Shown here: positions 50,541 to 59,318 of the stretch, piece by piece
Position numbering within the stretch: position 1 is the first letter of the stretch
How the letters are laid out: each line of letters starts with the position of its first letter
NCBI GenBank assembly: GCA_047602465.1
Contig: JASGHF010000001.1
Location: 930,001-994,000 of the forward strand
Direction: 5' to 3'
Origin: JADZAI01 sp047602465
Lineage (GTDB): Bacteria > Pseudomonadota > Alphaproteobacteria > Micropepsales > Micropepsaceae
Length of the DNA stretch: 64,000 nt
Notes under the pieces: generated by a model
Databases searched by the model: none
Seen by the model: the letters and a program-made list of their open reading frames with translations, nothing else
Told to the model about the DNA's origin: nothing
Made by a program: the position numbers and the translations under genes

Positions 50541-51772
50541 CGCAGCGCCAGGCTGGCGGCGAGGATCGCCAGCACCGCCGGTACGATGCGGAAGGTGAAG
50601 CCGAGGTGATTGATGGTGTGCGCCGCCATCACCTCGATCACCAGCAGCGCCGGCAGAACCGGCACGAGCAGCAGCAGAACGCGCGGCCACCCCGCCCCGC
50701 CCCGCATCCGCCGCAGCACCAGCGCAGCGGCGATCAGCACCAGCGCGGTCGCGCCCTTCCACCACATGTCGAACGTCGCCGCGACCGCCAGGCCGCTCGC
50801 CTTCAGCGGCCAGGTCGCGCCCGTCGCCGGACCCCAGCGCGTGAACTCGTTCGCGCCGAAGATGAAGATCTGCTGCCCTGAGGGATCGAAGCCGAAGGCG
50901 ATCGCCCATTTCAGCGCCCAGAACGCGGCATAGCCGCCAAGGCTCGCACCGAAGATCAGGGCTGCGTCGAACCAGCTTCGCGGCTTGCCGTCCGTCCGCA
51001 CCGCCGCCAGCCATACCCAGGCGTTGAGCATCGCGAAGGCGGCGGGCGTATAGAGAAAGTCGAAGAAGTTCAGCGCCGCGCCCGACAGCGCCGCCGCGAC
51101 CAGCGCCCAAATCCCCGTCCGCCCCGCCCCGAACGCCGCGAAGCCCGCCACCGCCATCAGCATCGCGGCGAACCCCACCGCCTGCACCGGCAGATCGATC
51201 ACCGTCCGCGCATCGGTCAGCAGCGCGAGGCTCAGCACCAGCAGCAGCCCCGGCGCCGCCCCGACGCGCCAGGCGGCGCCCGCCAGCAGCACGACAAGCG
51301 CAAGACCCACCACCGCCGCCGCCGCCCGTTGCAGGTCGGCATAGCTCCCGCCGCTCAGCACCGCGCGGTGCAGCAGCAGCGCGCCGTGCCAGTAGCGGGC
51401 ATAGGTGAACCATTTTCCGTCATCGCCGCCGGTCAGCTCCACCTGCAGACGGCGGCACATCTCCTCGATCCCGTCCGGCAGAATCGTGTCGGCCCTGACC
51501 GCCGCGATGGCCGGGTCCGGCCAGCGATCCTCGCGCGTCAGGATGGCGAGCCCCGCGCAATCGGGGAAATACCCGGCCTCGAATCCGCGCACCGGGCGCT
51601 TCAGCAGCGGCACGCCCAGCTCCTGCGGTTCCGCCGCCGCCAGCGCCCTGCGGATCGCGTCGTGGTCGGCGTGGCCGACCGACCAGGTCAGCGCGCCCAG
51701 CGCCAGCGCCGCCAGCGCGCCGAGCAGCAAGGCCCCGATCAGGGCGGCACGCCAGATATCGCGGAATGTCAT
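50492..51772 (-). CDS. polytopic membrane protein, possible GT-C-type enzyme
   Basis: This 426-residue protein has about 10 hydrophobic helices and a long periplasmic loop after the first helix. The motif WFTYARYWHGALLL after the first loop resembles uncharacterised GT-C-like membrane proteins with a DxxRYWHGY core, but no catalytic residues can be assigned. Its 3' end runs 49 nt into the opposing CoA-transferase gene. Function is unknown. Confidence 0.75.
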   Translation of the reverse strand: MTFRDIWRAALIGALLLGALAALALGALTWSVGHADHDAIRRALAAAEPQELGVPLLKRPVRGFEAGYFPDCAGLAILTREDRWPDPAIAAVRADTILPDGIEEMCRRLQVELTGGDDGKWFTYARYWHGALLLHRAVLSGGSYADLQRAAAAVVGLALVVLLAGAAWRVGAAPGLLLVLSLALLTDARTVIDLPVQAVGFAAMLMAVAGFAAFGAGRTGIWALVAAALSGAALNFFDFLYTPAAFAMLNAWVWLAAVRTDGKPRSWFDAALIFGASLGGYAAFWALKWAIAFGFDPSGQQIFIFGANEFTRWGPATGATWPLKASGLAVAATFDMWWKGATALVLIAAALVLRRMRGGAGWPRVLLLLVPVLPALLVIEVMAAHTINHLGFTFRIVPAVLAILAASLALRYTAPEARKAAISAAE

Positions 51773-51815
51773 GGGGCGAGGCTAACCGAGCGCCGCGCCG
51801 GGGTTAAGCGCCGCG

Positions 51816-53288
51816 TCAGGCGACCTTGTCGATGGGCGGCGAGATCACCAGCGCGGCGTTCGCCCGCCGATGCACCTGCTCGCCGGCCTCCGGCCCGTCC
51901 AGCGCGGCGATCAGCAGGGCGGCATGATCGACGAATTTGACGCTCATCGCAGACCCCGCCTGCCCCAGCGCATGCACCTCGCCGGGCAGATCGTCGACAT
52001 ACTGGCGCACCGTCGCCGTCACCTGCTCGTCGATCTGGTTCAGCATGCCGGCGAAAGCGCCCGCCGTCGCATGCTGGCGCGACCCGGCGATCAGCCGGGC
52101 CAGCTGTACGGCCTTGGCGGCCTTTTGCGGGTCCAGCATACGGGTCAGGTCGGGCGCCCGCCGCACGGCGCGGATGCCGAAGCCGCCGCGCCTGACGGTC
52201 GGCAGGGTTGCGGCGATCTCCTTGTGCGCGCGCGCCAGCAGCCGCTCCATCTGCGCCGACATGTCGCCGCGCGCATGCATCATGCGGCGGCCCCAGATGC
52301 CGTCGCGCTTGATCCCCAGTTCGCGCACGATGCCGGTCGAGACATTGCTGAACGTCACGACATTCGCCAGCGCCGAAGCGGCGTTCAGCTCGGCCGGGCG
52401 GATCAGCGACAGCCGCTCGATGCAATCGTCCAGATCGCTCAGCAGCGTTTCGCCGATCGCGCCGAAATCGGTCCGGCTGATCAGCGTATCGTTCACCTTG
52501 CGCGACAATGCGCCGGTCAGGCGGATCGCTTCCCACGGCCTGTCCAGCCGCCCCATCACCAGGAAGGGAATATAGCTGGCGCAATCGGGATGGCTCGCCA
52601 CCACGCGGTCGAACACGCTGCGGATGCGGAAAATGTCTTCTTCGTGCAGCGTGTGCATGGGCTTCGGCAGCATGCGCTGCATCTGGCGCACCTCGCCCGC
52701 CATCTCCATCATGCGCGCCATGTCATAGGCGTCGGCGGCGGTCTCCGCGCCCAGCGCGCGCACGGCCTCGCCGCATCGCGCGTCGTTGATCTCGGCGGTC
52801 GGAACGGCCCTCAGGATCGCCTCGGCCGCCACGCGCTGGAACATGTCGACTTCGGCGCCGGCGAAGTCCGGCCCGCCGTTCAGCAGCTTCTCGCGGATGG
52901 CGTCCAGCGCCTGTTCGCAGGCGACCGGCGCCAGCGTCCGGGTCAGCCACTGCCACACCGCGTCGATCGAACTGCGCAGCACCCGGCCGCGCTGCTTGCG
53001 CAGCCGCGCATCGACCAGCAGATCCTCAAAGGCCGAACAGACCAGACGGCGCGGCGTGAGCGTGCGGTCCAGCCGCCGCGCCGCTTCGCGCAGACGCGGC
53101 CGCAGCGCCGTCAGGATCTGGTCATGCGGCAGGGCGCCGCCGCGCAGACGGTCGATCTCCACCGCCCGGGCAAGCTGCAGCGCCAGGGTCGGCGAGACGC
53201 CTCCCAGAAACCCGTCCAGGCGCTGCAATCGAGCCGGGTCGAGCGGCACGTCGGCCTCCATCGCGCGCGCGGCGATACGCGCGGCCAA
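51816..53288 (-). CDS. conserved hypothetical helical protein
   Basis: This 490-residue soluble protein is almost entirely helical by composition. No signal or membrane segment is visible. Distinctive segments are EEDIFRIRSVFDRVVASHPDCASYIPFLVMGRLDRPWEAIRL and GFGIRAVRRAPDLTRMLDP. I recognise no family. It follows the two-component operon at 53328 on the same strand with a 39-bp gap, so it may be its last gene. Confidence 0.8.
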   Translation of the reverse strand: MAARIAARAMEADVPLDPARLQRLDGFLGGVSPTLALQLARAVEIDRLRGGALPHDQILTALRPRLREAARRLDRTLTPRRLVCSAFEDLLVDARLRKQRGRVLRSSIDAVWQWLTRTLAPVACEQALDAIREKLLNGGPDFAGAEVDMFQRVAAEAILRAVPTAEINDARCGEAVRALGAETAADAYDMARMMEMAGEVRQMQRMLPKPMHTLHEEDIFRIRSVFDRVVASHPDCASYIPFLVMGRLDRPWEAIRLTGALSRKVNDTLISRTDFGAIGETLLSDLDDCIERLSLIRPAELNAASALANVVTFSNVSTGIVRELGIKRDGIWGRRMMHARGDMSAQMERLLARAHKEIAATLPTVRRGGFGIRAVRRAPDLTRMLDPQKAAKAVQLARLIAGSRQHATAGAFAGMLNQIDEQVTATVRQYVDDLPGEVHALGQAGSAMSVKFVDHAALLIAALDGPEAGEQVHRRANAALVISPPIDKVA

Positions 53289-53327
53289 ACTAAACTCCAG
53301 ATTGCAATTTTGACGGTTAACGGCTCG

Positions 53328-54704
53328 TCAAGCAGCCGGCAGGTCCAGTTCGGCCTTCAGCCCGCCCAGTTCCGCCCGGCGAAGCGCCAGCCGCCCGCCG
53401 TACAGATCGGCGATATCCCGCACGATCCCGAGGCCGAGGCCGCTTCCCGGCACCTTCTCGTCCAGCCTCTCGCGCTTCTCCAGCACCCGGACCAGCTCGT
53501 CCTCATTGAGGCCCGGCCCGTCATCCTCGACCGTCACGATCAGCCGCCCGGCGGCCTCCGCCACGCTCACTTTCACCAGCGTCGCCGCCCACTTCCCGGC
53601 ATTGTCCATCAGATTGCCGGCCAGCTCCTCGAAATCCTGGCGCTCGCCCCGGAAGGCGAAGCCCGGCGCGATGTCGGCCTCATACTCGACGCCCTTGTTG
53701 CCGTAGATCTTCTCCAGCGTGCGGGCGAGTTCGGCGATCACCGGCGCCGCCTCGGTCCTCACCCCGATCACCTCGGCCGAGGCCGCAGCGCGGGCGCGGG
53801 CGAGATAGTGATCGATCTGGCGGCGCATCACCGCCGTCTGCTTCATCACCGTGTCCGACAGCGCGCCCTTCACCAGCGCCGCCTCGTTGGTGAGGACGCT
53901 CAGCGGCGTCTTCAACCCATGCGCCAGATTGCCGACATGGGTGCGGGCGCGCTGCACCACTTCGGCATTGTGCTGGAGCAACTGGTTCACCTCATCGGCC
54001 AGCGGCGCGATCTCGCGCGGATAGCTTCCCTCCAGACGCTGCGCCTTGCCGGTGCGGATCGCCTGCAGCCGCTCCTGCACCTTCGCGAGCGGCCTCAACC
54101 CCACGCGCACCTGCAGAAGCGTCGCGATGGTCAGGAACAGGCCCAGCGCACCCAGCGACCACAGCAGCGTCGTGTCGAAATTCTGCGCCTCCGCCTCGCC
54201 CTTGGCGCGGTCGGCCGCGACGGCGAACAGATAGGTCTTGGGCCGGGCATTCTCCTGCCCGCTCGCCAGCGCCGCCATGTCGGGGAACGAGATGCGGCGC
54301 ACGACATAGCGCAGCTCCTGGCTCTGCGGTCCGGACGTGTATCCCCGCGCCAGCGCCCCGCCGGTCGCGGTCACCGATGTCTCCAGCCGCTTGTCCCACA
54401 GCGAGCGCGAGGTCAGCGGATCGCCGCCGGCGTCATCGGGCGTCACCTGCCAGTACCAGCCCGAAAACGCCGTGTCGTAGCGCTGGTCGGCGATGGCGTT
54501 CATCATCATCAGCGCGCCGTTGGGCGCCGGCTCCGCCGCCGCGATCAGGTTCTCCATGTCGGCGATCAGGCGGTCGTCGAGCTGCCGCTCGACGGATTCG
54601 CGAAAGACGTTCGAGAGCAGCAGACCGCCCGCCACCAGACCGGCGAGGCTGACCAGCGCCGCAGCGAGGATCAGCCGAAAGGCGAGAGATCTAGGCTTCC
54701 GCAT
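53328..54704 (-). CDS. PhoQ-type sensor histidine kinase
   Basis: This 458-residue kinase has a first helix (LILAAALVSLAGLVAGGLLL), a periplasmic domain of about 150 residues and a second helix (LLWSLGALGLFLTIATLLQV). HAMP, HisKA (NLAHGLKTPLSVLTNEAALV) and HATPase_c (NLMDNAGKWA, DDGPGL, GSGLGLGIVRD) follow. LAHGLKTPL and NLMDNAGKWA are the type seen in PhoQ and relatives. ATG 54704 overlaps the regulator gene by 14 nt. The signal is unknown; the linked PepSY proteins suggest envelope or cation sensing. Confidence 0.92.
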   Translation of the reverse strand: MRKPRSLAFRLILAAALVSLAGLVAGGLLLSNVFRESVERQLDDRLIADMENLIAAAEPAPNGALMMMNAIADQRYDTAFSGWYWQVTPDDAGGDPLTSRSLWDKRLETSVTATGGALARGYTSGPQSQELRYVVRRISFPDMAALASGQENARPKTYLFAVAADRAKGEAEAQNFDTTLLWSLGALGLFLTIATLLQVRVGLRPLAKVQERLQAIRTGKAQRLEGSYPREIAPLADEVNQLLQHNAEVVQRARTHVGNLAHGLKTPLSVLTNEAALVKGALSDTVMKQTAVMRRQIDHYLARARAAASAEVIGVRTEAAPVIAELARTLEKIYGNKGVEYEADIAPGFAFRGERQDFEELAGNLMDNAGKWAATLVKVSVAEAAGRLIVTVEDDGPGLNEDELVRVLEKRERLDEKVPGSGLGLGIVRDIADLYGGRLALRRAELGGLKAELDLPAA

Positions 54705-55377
54705 CGCCCGCGGTTTCGCCCGGCGGATTGAGGCGATAGCCAAGCCCGCGCATCGTCTCGATCACGTTGACGCCCAGCTTCTTGCGGATGCGCCCGACGA
54801 AGACCTCGATGGTGTTGCTGTCGCGGTCGAAATCCTGGTCGTACAGATGCTCGACCAGCTCGGTGCGCGACACCACCTTGCCCTGATGGTGCATGAGGTA
54901 GGCGAGCAGGCGGTATTCCAGCGAGGTCAGCTTCACCACCGCGCCGTTCACCGTCACCTTCGCGGCGCGCGTATCGATGCGGACGGGGCCGCATTCCAGC
55001 TCGCTCGAAGCATGGCCCGCGGCGCGGCGCAGCAGCGCGCGGATACGGGCCAGCACCTCTTCGGTATAGAAGGGCTTGGTGACGTAATCGTCGGCGCCGG
55101 CATCGAAGCCCGCCACCTTGTCCGACCAGCGGTCGCGCGCGGTCAGGATCAGCACCGGCATGGTCTTGCCGGCCTTGCGCCATTTCTGCAGCACGGTGAC
55201 GCCGTCCATCTCGGGCAGGCCGAGATCCAGGATCACCGCGTCATACGGCTCCGTCTCGCCGAGGAAGTGTCCTTCCTCGCCGTCCTTCGCCGAATCGACC
55301 ACATAGCCGCCCTCTTTCAGGGCGTTGGTCAGCAGACGGTTCAGATCGGGATCGTCCTCGACGACCAGAAGACGCAT
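54691..55377 (-). CDS. OmpR/PhoP-type response regulator
   Basis: This 228-residue regulator has a receiver (LLVVEDDPDLNRLL, phospho-Asp in VILDLGLPEMDG, KPF) and a winged helix (TSLEYRLLAYLMHHQGKVVSR, NTIEVFVGRIRKKLG). It starts 1 nt after the PepSY gene and overlaps its kinase. A candidate PhoP-like box (CCGTTC-N5-CCGTTC) lies upstream of the operon at 55780-55796. Confidence 0.95.
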   Translation of the reverse strand: MRLLVVEDDPDLNRLLTNALKEGGYVVDSAKDGEEGHFLGETEPYDAVILDLGLPEMDGVTVLQKWRKAGKTMPVLILTARDRWSDKVAGFDAGADDYVTKPFYTEEVLARIRALLRRAAGHASSELECGPVRIDTRAAKVTVNGAVVKLTSLEYRLLAYLMHHQGKVVSRTELVEHLYDQDFDRDSNTIEVFVGRIRKKLGVNVIETMRGLGYRLNPPGETAGDAEA

Positions 55378-55378
55378 C

Positions 55379-55735
55379 CTATTCTCCTTCCACCGACAGG
55401 ATCTGCCCTGTCTCGGCGTCGGCGACCACATACAGCACCGCGCCGTCCTCGGTCAGCCACTTGATGCGATAGACGAAGCCATCGCCGCTGCGGCTCGGCC
55501 CGCTCACCGAAAGCTGGTGACCGGAATACTGGCTCGCGAGATCGGCGAGAATCGATTCCAGCGGGACGAAATCCTGCGCCAGCCGGATATGGGCCGGCTC
55601 CTGGCCGATATCGCCCGGAACCGGCGCGGCCTCGAAGCGCGCAAAAGCCTCGCTTTCGGGAATGGCCGCAAGCGCGCCCGCGGTAAGGCCCGCGGCGGCG
55701 ACAAGACTGAGAAAGCTGAAGAAACGCCGTTTCAT
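55379..55735 (-). CDS. PepSY-domain exported protein
   Basis: This 118-residue protein has a signal peptide (RRFFSFLSLVAAAGLTAGALA) and one PepSY-type domain (VYRIKWLTEDGAVLYVVADAETGQILSVEGE), the pattern of periplasmic PepSY proteins. It is the first gene of a PepSY-regulator-kinase operon and may tune the kinase. Confidence 0.85.
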   Translation of the reverse strand: MKRRFFSFLSLVAAAGLTAGALAAIPESEAFARFEAAPVPGDIGQEPAHIRLAQDFVPLESILADLASQYSGHQLSVSGPSRSGDGFVYRIKWLTEDGAVLYVVADAETGQILSVEGE

Positions 55736-55779
55736 GGCCTCACGAATAGGTCACCGGGCGTGAACCGGCAATGAATGCG

Positions 55780-55796
55780 CCGTTCCGCCGCCGTTC
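55780..55796 (+). promoter_or_regulatory. candidate PhoP-type box between two PepSY-like genes
   Basis: CCGTTC (55780-55785), five bases, CCGTTC (55791-55796): a perfect direct repeat of 11-bp period in the 135-bp divergent region. The second half also forms an inverted repeat with GAACG at 55801-55805. Confidence 0.55.
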
Positions 55797-55870
55797 AGGG
55801 GAACGCCCCCATAGTCGCACACGTTGGATAGCCAGACGGCGTCCACGCCGAGAGTAAAGGAGAACTTCAC

Positions 55871-56254
55871 ATGCGTATCTTCACGAAATTTGCAACGGCT
55901 CTGGCTGTGGCGGTTCCCCTCATGGCCGCCACCGGCACGGCCCAGGCTCGCGACACCACGTCGTGGAGCGTGACCATCGGCTCGGGCCACCGCGACAACG
56001 GCTACCATTACGGTCACCGTCAGCGCGTCCTCCCGCCGCATGTGGTCCGCAGCTGGCTGCAGCGCAGCTATTACGAGGTCTCGCGCCTCGACCGTCGCGG
56101 CGATGTCTATGTCGCCCGCGCCGAGGACCGCCGCGGCCGCGACATCCGCATCACGGCCGACGCCTATACGGGCCGCGTGATCGATGTCGACTACATCCGC
56201 CGCGACCGCGACCGCGATCGCTGGGATGACCGCCGCGATCGCCGCTGGCGCTAA
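55871..56254 (+). CDS. small basic exported PepSY-like protein
   Basis: This 127-residue protein has a signal peptide (FTKFATALAVAVPLMAATGTAQA) and a region matching a PepSY repeat (YYEVSRLDRRGDVYVARAEDRRGRDIRITADAYTGRVIDVDYI). The tail is almost all Arg and Asp (RRDRDRDRWDDRRDRRWR). It is divergent from the PepSY-regulator-kinase operon and is a likely target of that regulator. It ends before a strong terminator. Confidence 0.85.
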   Translation: MRIFTKFATALAVAVPLMAATGTAQARDTTSWSVTIGSGHRDNGYHYGHRQRVLPPHVVRSWLQRSYYEVSRLDRRGDVYVARAEDRRGRDIRITADAYTGRVIDVDYIRRDRDRDRWDDRRDRRWR

Positions 56255-56288
56255 CACCAGCCGCCTCGAATAGAGGCGCCTGACAGGA

Positions 56289-56321
56289 CGGGCGGAACGT
56301 GCGCGACACACGTTCCGCCCG
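56289..56321 (+). terminator. rho-independent terminator
   Basis: A 13-bp stem CGGGCGGAACGTG/CACGTTCCGCCCG has a 7-nt loop followed by CTCCTTTTGT. It lies between the convergent PepSY-like and acyl-CoA dehydrogenase genes. Confidence 0.92.
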
Positions 56322-56331
56322 CTCCTTTTGT

Positions 56332-57366
56332 CTATCCCGCCGCCGTCACCATCGGCCAGAATGCGTCGTTCCCCGCCGCCGAGACCTGACGGCCCAGCCG
56401 CTCCGACCACCAGCCGCTTGAGCCGAACTCGCTCCGCCAGCTCCACAGACGCCGCGTGAAATAGTGCAGTCTGTGTTCGTCGGTGAACCCGATCGCGCCA
56501 TGCGTCTGATGCGCGATGCTCGCCGCAGCCGTCGCCGCCTCGCCGCAGCGGATTTTCGCGATCGCCGCCTCGAACAGGATCACGTCTTTATCCGCGCCGC
56601 TTTCCGCGATGCGCTCAAAGCCCTGATCGACGGCGCGCATCGCCGCCGCCGAATGCCCCGCCAGAATAGCAAGCTGATGCTGGATCGCCTGGAACGAGCC
56701 GATGGGCTTGCCGAACTGCTGCCGTTCGCGCGCGTATTGAACGGTCATCTCCAGCACTGCCTCGATGGCCCCCGCCATCTGCGCGGCGCGCATCAACGCG
56801 CCCGCCGCCGTGAAGAGGCCGCTGTCCAGCGTCCCATTCGCCACCGGCGTCACCGAAACGAAGACATGCGTATCGCGCGGCTCGCGGCCGATGGAGCGGT
56901 CGTCCTGCGTCCGCTCGTCCATCGGCACGATCAGCAGCTGGCTCAGCATCGGCAGCACCGCATGACGGCACGCCCGGCCCCATGGCAGATGCGAGGCGCG
57001 TCCCGTCACATCGCCGCCATCGGCGAGCGCCAGCTCGGCGTTCTGCGGCGCGCCCAGCGTCACCGCGCCCTCCACCGGCGTCACGCCGGCCATCTGCATC
57101 AGCGCCCCGGCCATCAGCGTCTCGGGCAAGGGCGCCGGCAGCACATGCCGCCCGCAGGCTTTCAGCACCACGCAGGCATCGCGCCAGGGGTCATCCGATG
57201 CGCCTGCGAAAATCTGGTCGAAGCCCATTTCCGAAATGGACGTCCACACCTCATGCACGTCCTCGCCCGCCTCCACCCGGCGCAACAGCGCAGGCTCGGC
57301 GAACCCGGCGAACAATTTGTTCGCGCTCTCCTCAAGAATCTTGCGGCTCTCGTCCATGGCGCTCAC
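56332..57366 (-). CDS. acyl-CoA dehydrogenase-like partner subunit
   Basis: This 344-residue protein is short for the superfamily. The C-terminal HQTHGAIGFTDEHRLHYFTRR is clear, but the middle beta-domain is weak (HLPWGRACRHAVLPML). GTG 57366 overlaps the upstream gene by 4 nt (GTGA), so the two are translationally coupled. It looks like the degenerate half of a heteromeric dehydrogenase, mirroring the pair at 6123-8477. Confidence 0.88.
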   Translation of the reverse strand: MSAMDESRKILEESANKLFAGFAEPALLRRVEAGEDVHEVWTSISEMGFDQIFAGASDDPWRDACVVLKACGRHVLPAPLPETLMAGALMQMAGVTPVEGAVTLGAPQNAELALADGGDVTGRASHLPWGRACRHAVLPMLSQLLIVPMDERTQDDRSIGREPRDTHVFVSVTPVANGTLDSGLFTAAGALMRAAQMAGAIEAVLEMTVQYARERQQFGKPIGSFQAIQHQLAILAGHSAAAMRAVDQGFERIAESGADKDVILFEAAIAKIRCGEAATAAASIAHQTHGAIGFTDEHRLHYFTRRLWSWRSEFGSSGWWSERLGRQVSAAGNDAFWPMVTAAG

Positions 57367-58505
57367 CTCAGGCCCAGACCGCGCGCGATGATCCCGCGCA
57401 GCACTTCGCGCGTACCGCCGCGCAACGAGAAGGACGGCGTGATCATCGTCAGCTCGGCCAGCACCCGCGCGAAATCGTCCGCCCGGTCCCGCGTCGGCTC
57501 CACGTCGATCAACTCCTGGACGATCCCCGGCAGCTCCTGCTCGAACACCGCGCCGACATCCTTCACCAGGCTCGCCTCCAGCGCCGGGTCTTCACCCCGC
57601 GCCAGCATCCCCGCCACCGACAGCGACATGCGCCGCAGCGTCACCAGATGCGCCGTCAGCCGCCCGATGGCCGCCGCCTGACGCGCATCCGGGTTCGCGC
57701 CCACGCGCCCGATCAGCTCATAGGCAAGGCGCAGCGACGACAGAAACCGCTCCGGCCCGCTGCGCTCATAGGCCAGCTCCGCCGTCACCTGGCCCCACCC
57801 CATGCCCTCGCCGCCGATCACCGCATCCAGCGGCAGTTCGACATCGACGAAGCTGACCTCGTTGAAATGCTTGTGGCCGGTCAGGTCCGCGATCGGCCGC
57901 ACCGTGATCCCCGGCGTCTTCATGTCGATCAGGAACTGGGTCAGCCCGCCATGCTTGGACTCCGCCGAGGTGCGGAACAGGCCGATCATGTAGTGCGCCC
58001 GGTGCGCGCCGGAGGTCCACAGCTTGGTCCCGTTCAGCCGCCATGTGTCGCCCACGCGCTCGGCCTTGGCCCGCGTGGCGGCGAGATCGCTGCCCGAATC
58101 CGGTTCGCTCATGCCGATGCAGAAGAACAATTCGCCCCTGGCGATCTTCGGCACGATGGCCTGCTTCTGCGCTTCGGTGCCGAACTTCAGGATCAGCGGC
58201 GCGCTCTGCCGGTCGGCGATCCAGTGCGCCCCCACGGGCGCACCGGCCGCCAGCAATTCCTCCAGCACGACATAGCGCTCCAGGAAGCTGCGCTCATGCC
58301 CGCCATAGGCCTTCGACCAGGCCATGCCGACCCAGCCCTTCGCAGCGAGCTTGCGCGAGAAGTCCTCATCGCTCCGGCTCCAGGTTCCGGCGCGCACATG
58401 CGCCGGAATGCCTGGCATCGTCTCCGCCAGAAACGCCCTCACCTCACCGCGCAGTGTCTCCGCCTCGGGCGGCAACTCAGCCGGCTCAAACCGGAACGCA
58501 CTCAT
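57363..58505 (-). CDS. acyl-CoA dehydrogenase, GGT-R-E type subunit
   Basis: This 380-residue flavoprotein starts at ATG 58505. Family segments include IGMSEPDSGSDLAATRAKA, LNGTKLWTSGAHRAHYM and C-terminal SLRGGTREVLRGIIARGLGL. As in its 6123-7328 counterpart, GGT replaces the catalytic YEGT. It is the upstream partner of the 56332-57366 subunit. The substrate is unknown; FadE pairs of steroid or branched acyl-CoA oxidation are the closest concept. Confidence 0.92.
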   Translation of the reverse strand: MSAFRFEPAELPPEAETLRGEVRAFLAETMPGIPAHVRAGTWSRSDEDFSRKLAAKGWVGMAWSKAYGGHERSFLERYVVLEELLAAGAPVGAHWIADRQSAPLILKFGTEAQKQAIVPKIARGELFFCIGMSEPDSGSDLAATRAKAERVGDTWRLNGTKLWTSGAHRAHYMIGLFRTSAESKHGGLTQFLIDMKTPGITVRPIADLTGHKHFNEVSFVDVELPLDAVIGGEGMGWGQVTAELAYERSGPERFLSSLRLAYELIGRVGANPDARQAAAIGRLTAHLVTLRRMSLSVAGMLARGEDPALEASLVKDVGAVFEQELPGIVQELIDVEPTRDRADDFARVLAELTMITPSFSLRGGTREVLRGIIARGLGLR

Positions 58506-58651
58506 GCCTCCTCCAATATCTGTCGGCCGGGAGACTAGGCATTCAGCCCGCAGGCGCAACCACCCCATCCGTCACCGCCGCGCATGCCACCTCCCCTTCA
58601 GGAAAAAGTGGACCGGCGCAGAGCGGCGGGACGGATGGGGCCTGCCGCTCG

Positions 58652-58873
58652 CTACTTCTTCACCGGCGCCTCCGGCACGCGCTTCGCATGGCCGACATTC
58701 AGCGCGATCCAGTCCAGCACGCGCTTCAGCCTGCCCACCACCTTGTCGTCGCCGGATGCCGGCGTCAGCGCGGTGATCGCCGATGCGCCCGCGACGAACG
58801 CCGTGATGGCGTTCAGCCATTCGGGAAGCTCGTTGAAAAAGCGGGTCACCCCGCCGAACAAATTGTCGAACAT
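58652..58873 (-). CDS. phage holin-like small protein
   Basis: This 73-residue protein starts at ATG 58873 behind GGAGTGGAGAG. It has one hydrophobic segment (EWLNAITAFVAGASAITALTP) and the C-terminal RVLDWIALNVGHAKRVP, a pattern I associate with small phage or prophage holin-like proteins. It is directly downstream of an endolysin-like gene, which supports a lysis role. Confidence 0.7.
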   Translation of the reverse strand: MFDNLFGGVTRFFNELPEWLNAITAFVAGASAITALTPASGDDKVVGRLKRVLDWIALNVGHAKRVPEAPVKK

Positions 58874-58902
58874 CTCTCCACTCCTCACAAAAAAGGCGCC
58901 CC

Positions 58903-59292
58903 TCAGGACGCCGGATACGCTGCCCGCGGCAGCTCGAAATGCGGACCGTCTTTCAGCGTCCGCCAGTCACCGCCCCAGACGAGCGCAATGCCCAGCTCCT
59001 TCGCGGCGCGCTTCATCGCCTCAGCGATTTTCGCGTAGAGCGGCCAGTCCCAGGCGATGCGTCCGCCCACCAGCGCGCCCAGATCCACGGCGTGGCCGGT
59101 CAGATGGCGCGAGTTCATCGTGCGGCTCGCCCCCGCCGCCACCAGCGCGCGCTGCCGCGCCTTCGTCCGCACGCCTTCCAGCACGCGGAAGTCCACATCG
59201 CTCAGCGCGATCGCCCGCTCCACCACACGCCGCAGATCGGCATGCACATGGACCAGCCGCCCGCGCGAGGCGGGCCCCAGTTCAAATCCCAT
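58903..59292 (-). CDS. M15-family peptidoglycan peptidase (endolysin type)
   Basis: This 129-residue zinc peptidase starts at ATG 59292. Ligands are SRHLTGHAVDL (HxxxxxxD) and DGPHFEL (the third His). Substrate-pocket residues (VLEGVRTKARQ) match the L-alanyl-D-glutamate / D-Ala-D-Ala carboxypeptidase-like endolysins of phages and gene transfer agents. No signal peptide is present, so export would need the adjacent holin. Confidence 0.9.
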   Translation of the reverse strand: MGFELGPASRGRLVHVHADLRRVVERAIALSDVDFRVLEGVRTKARQRALVAAGASRTMNSRHLTGHAVDLGALVGGRIAWDWPLYAKIAEAMKRAAKELGIALVWGGDWRTLKDGPHFELPRAAYPAS

Positions 59293-59318
59293 CGATGTCT
59301 CCTGAAAATGCGCCGCGC

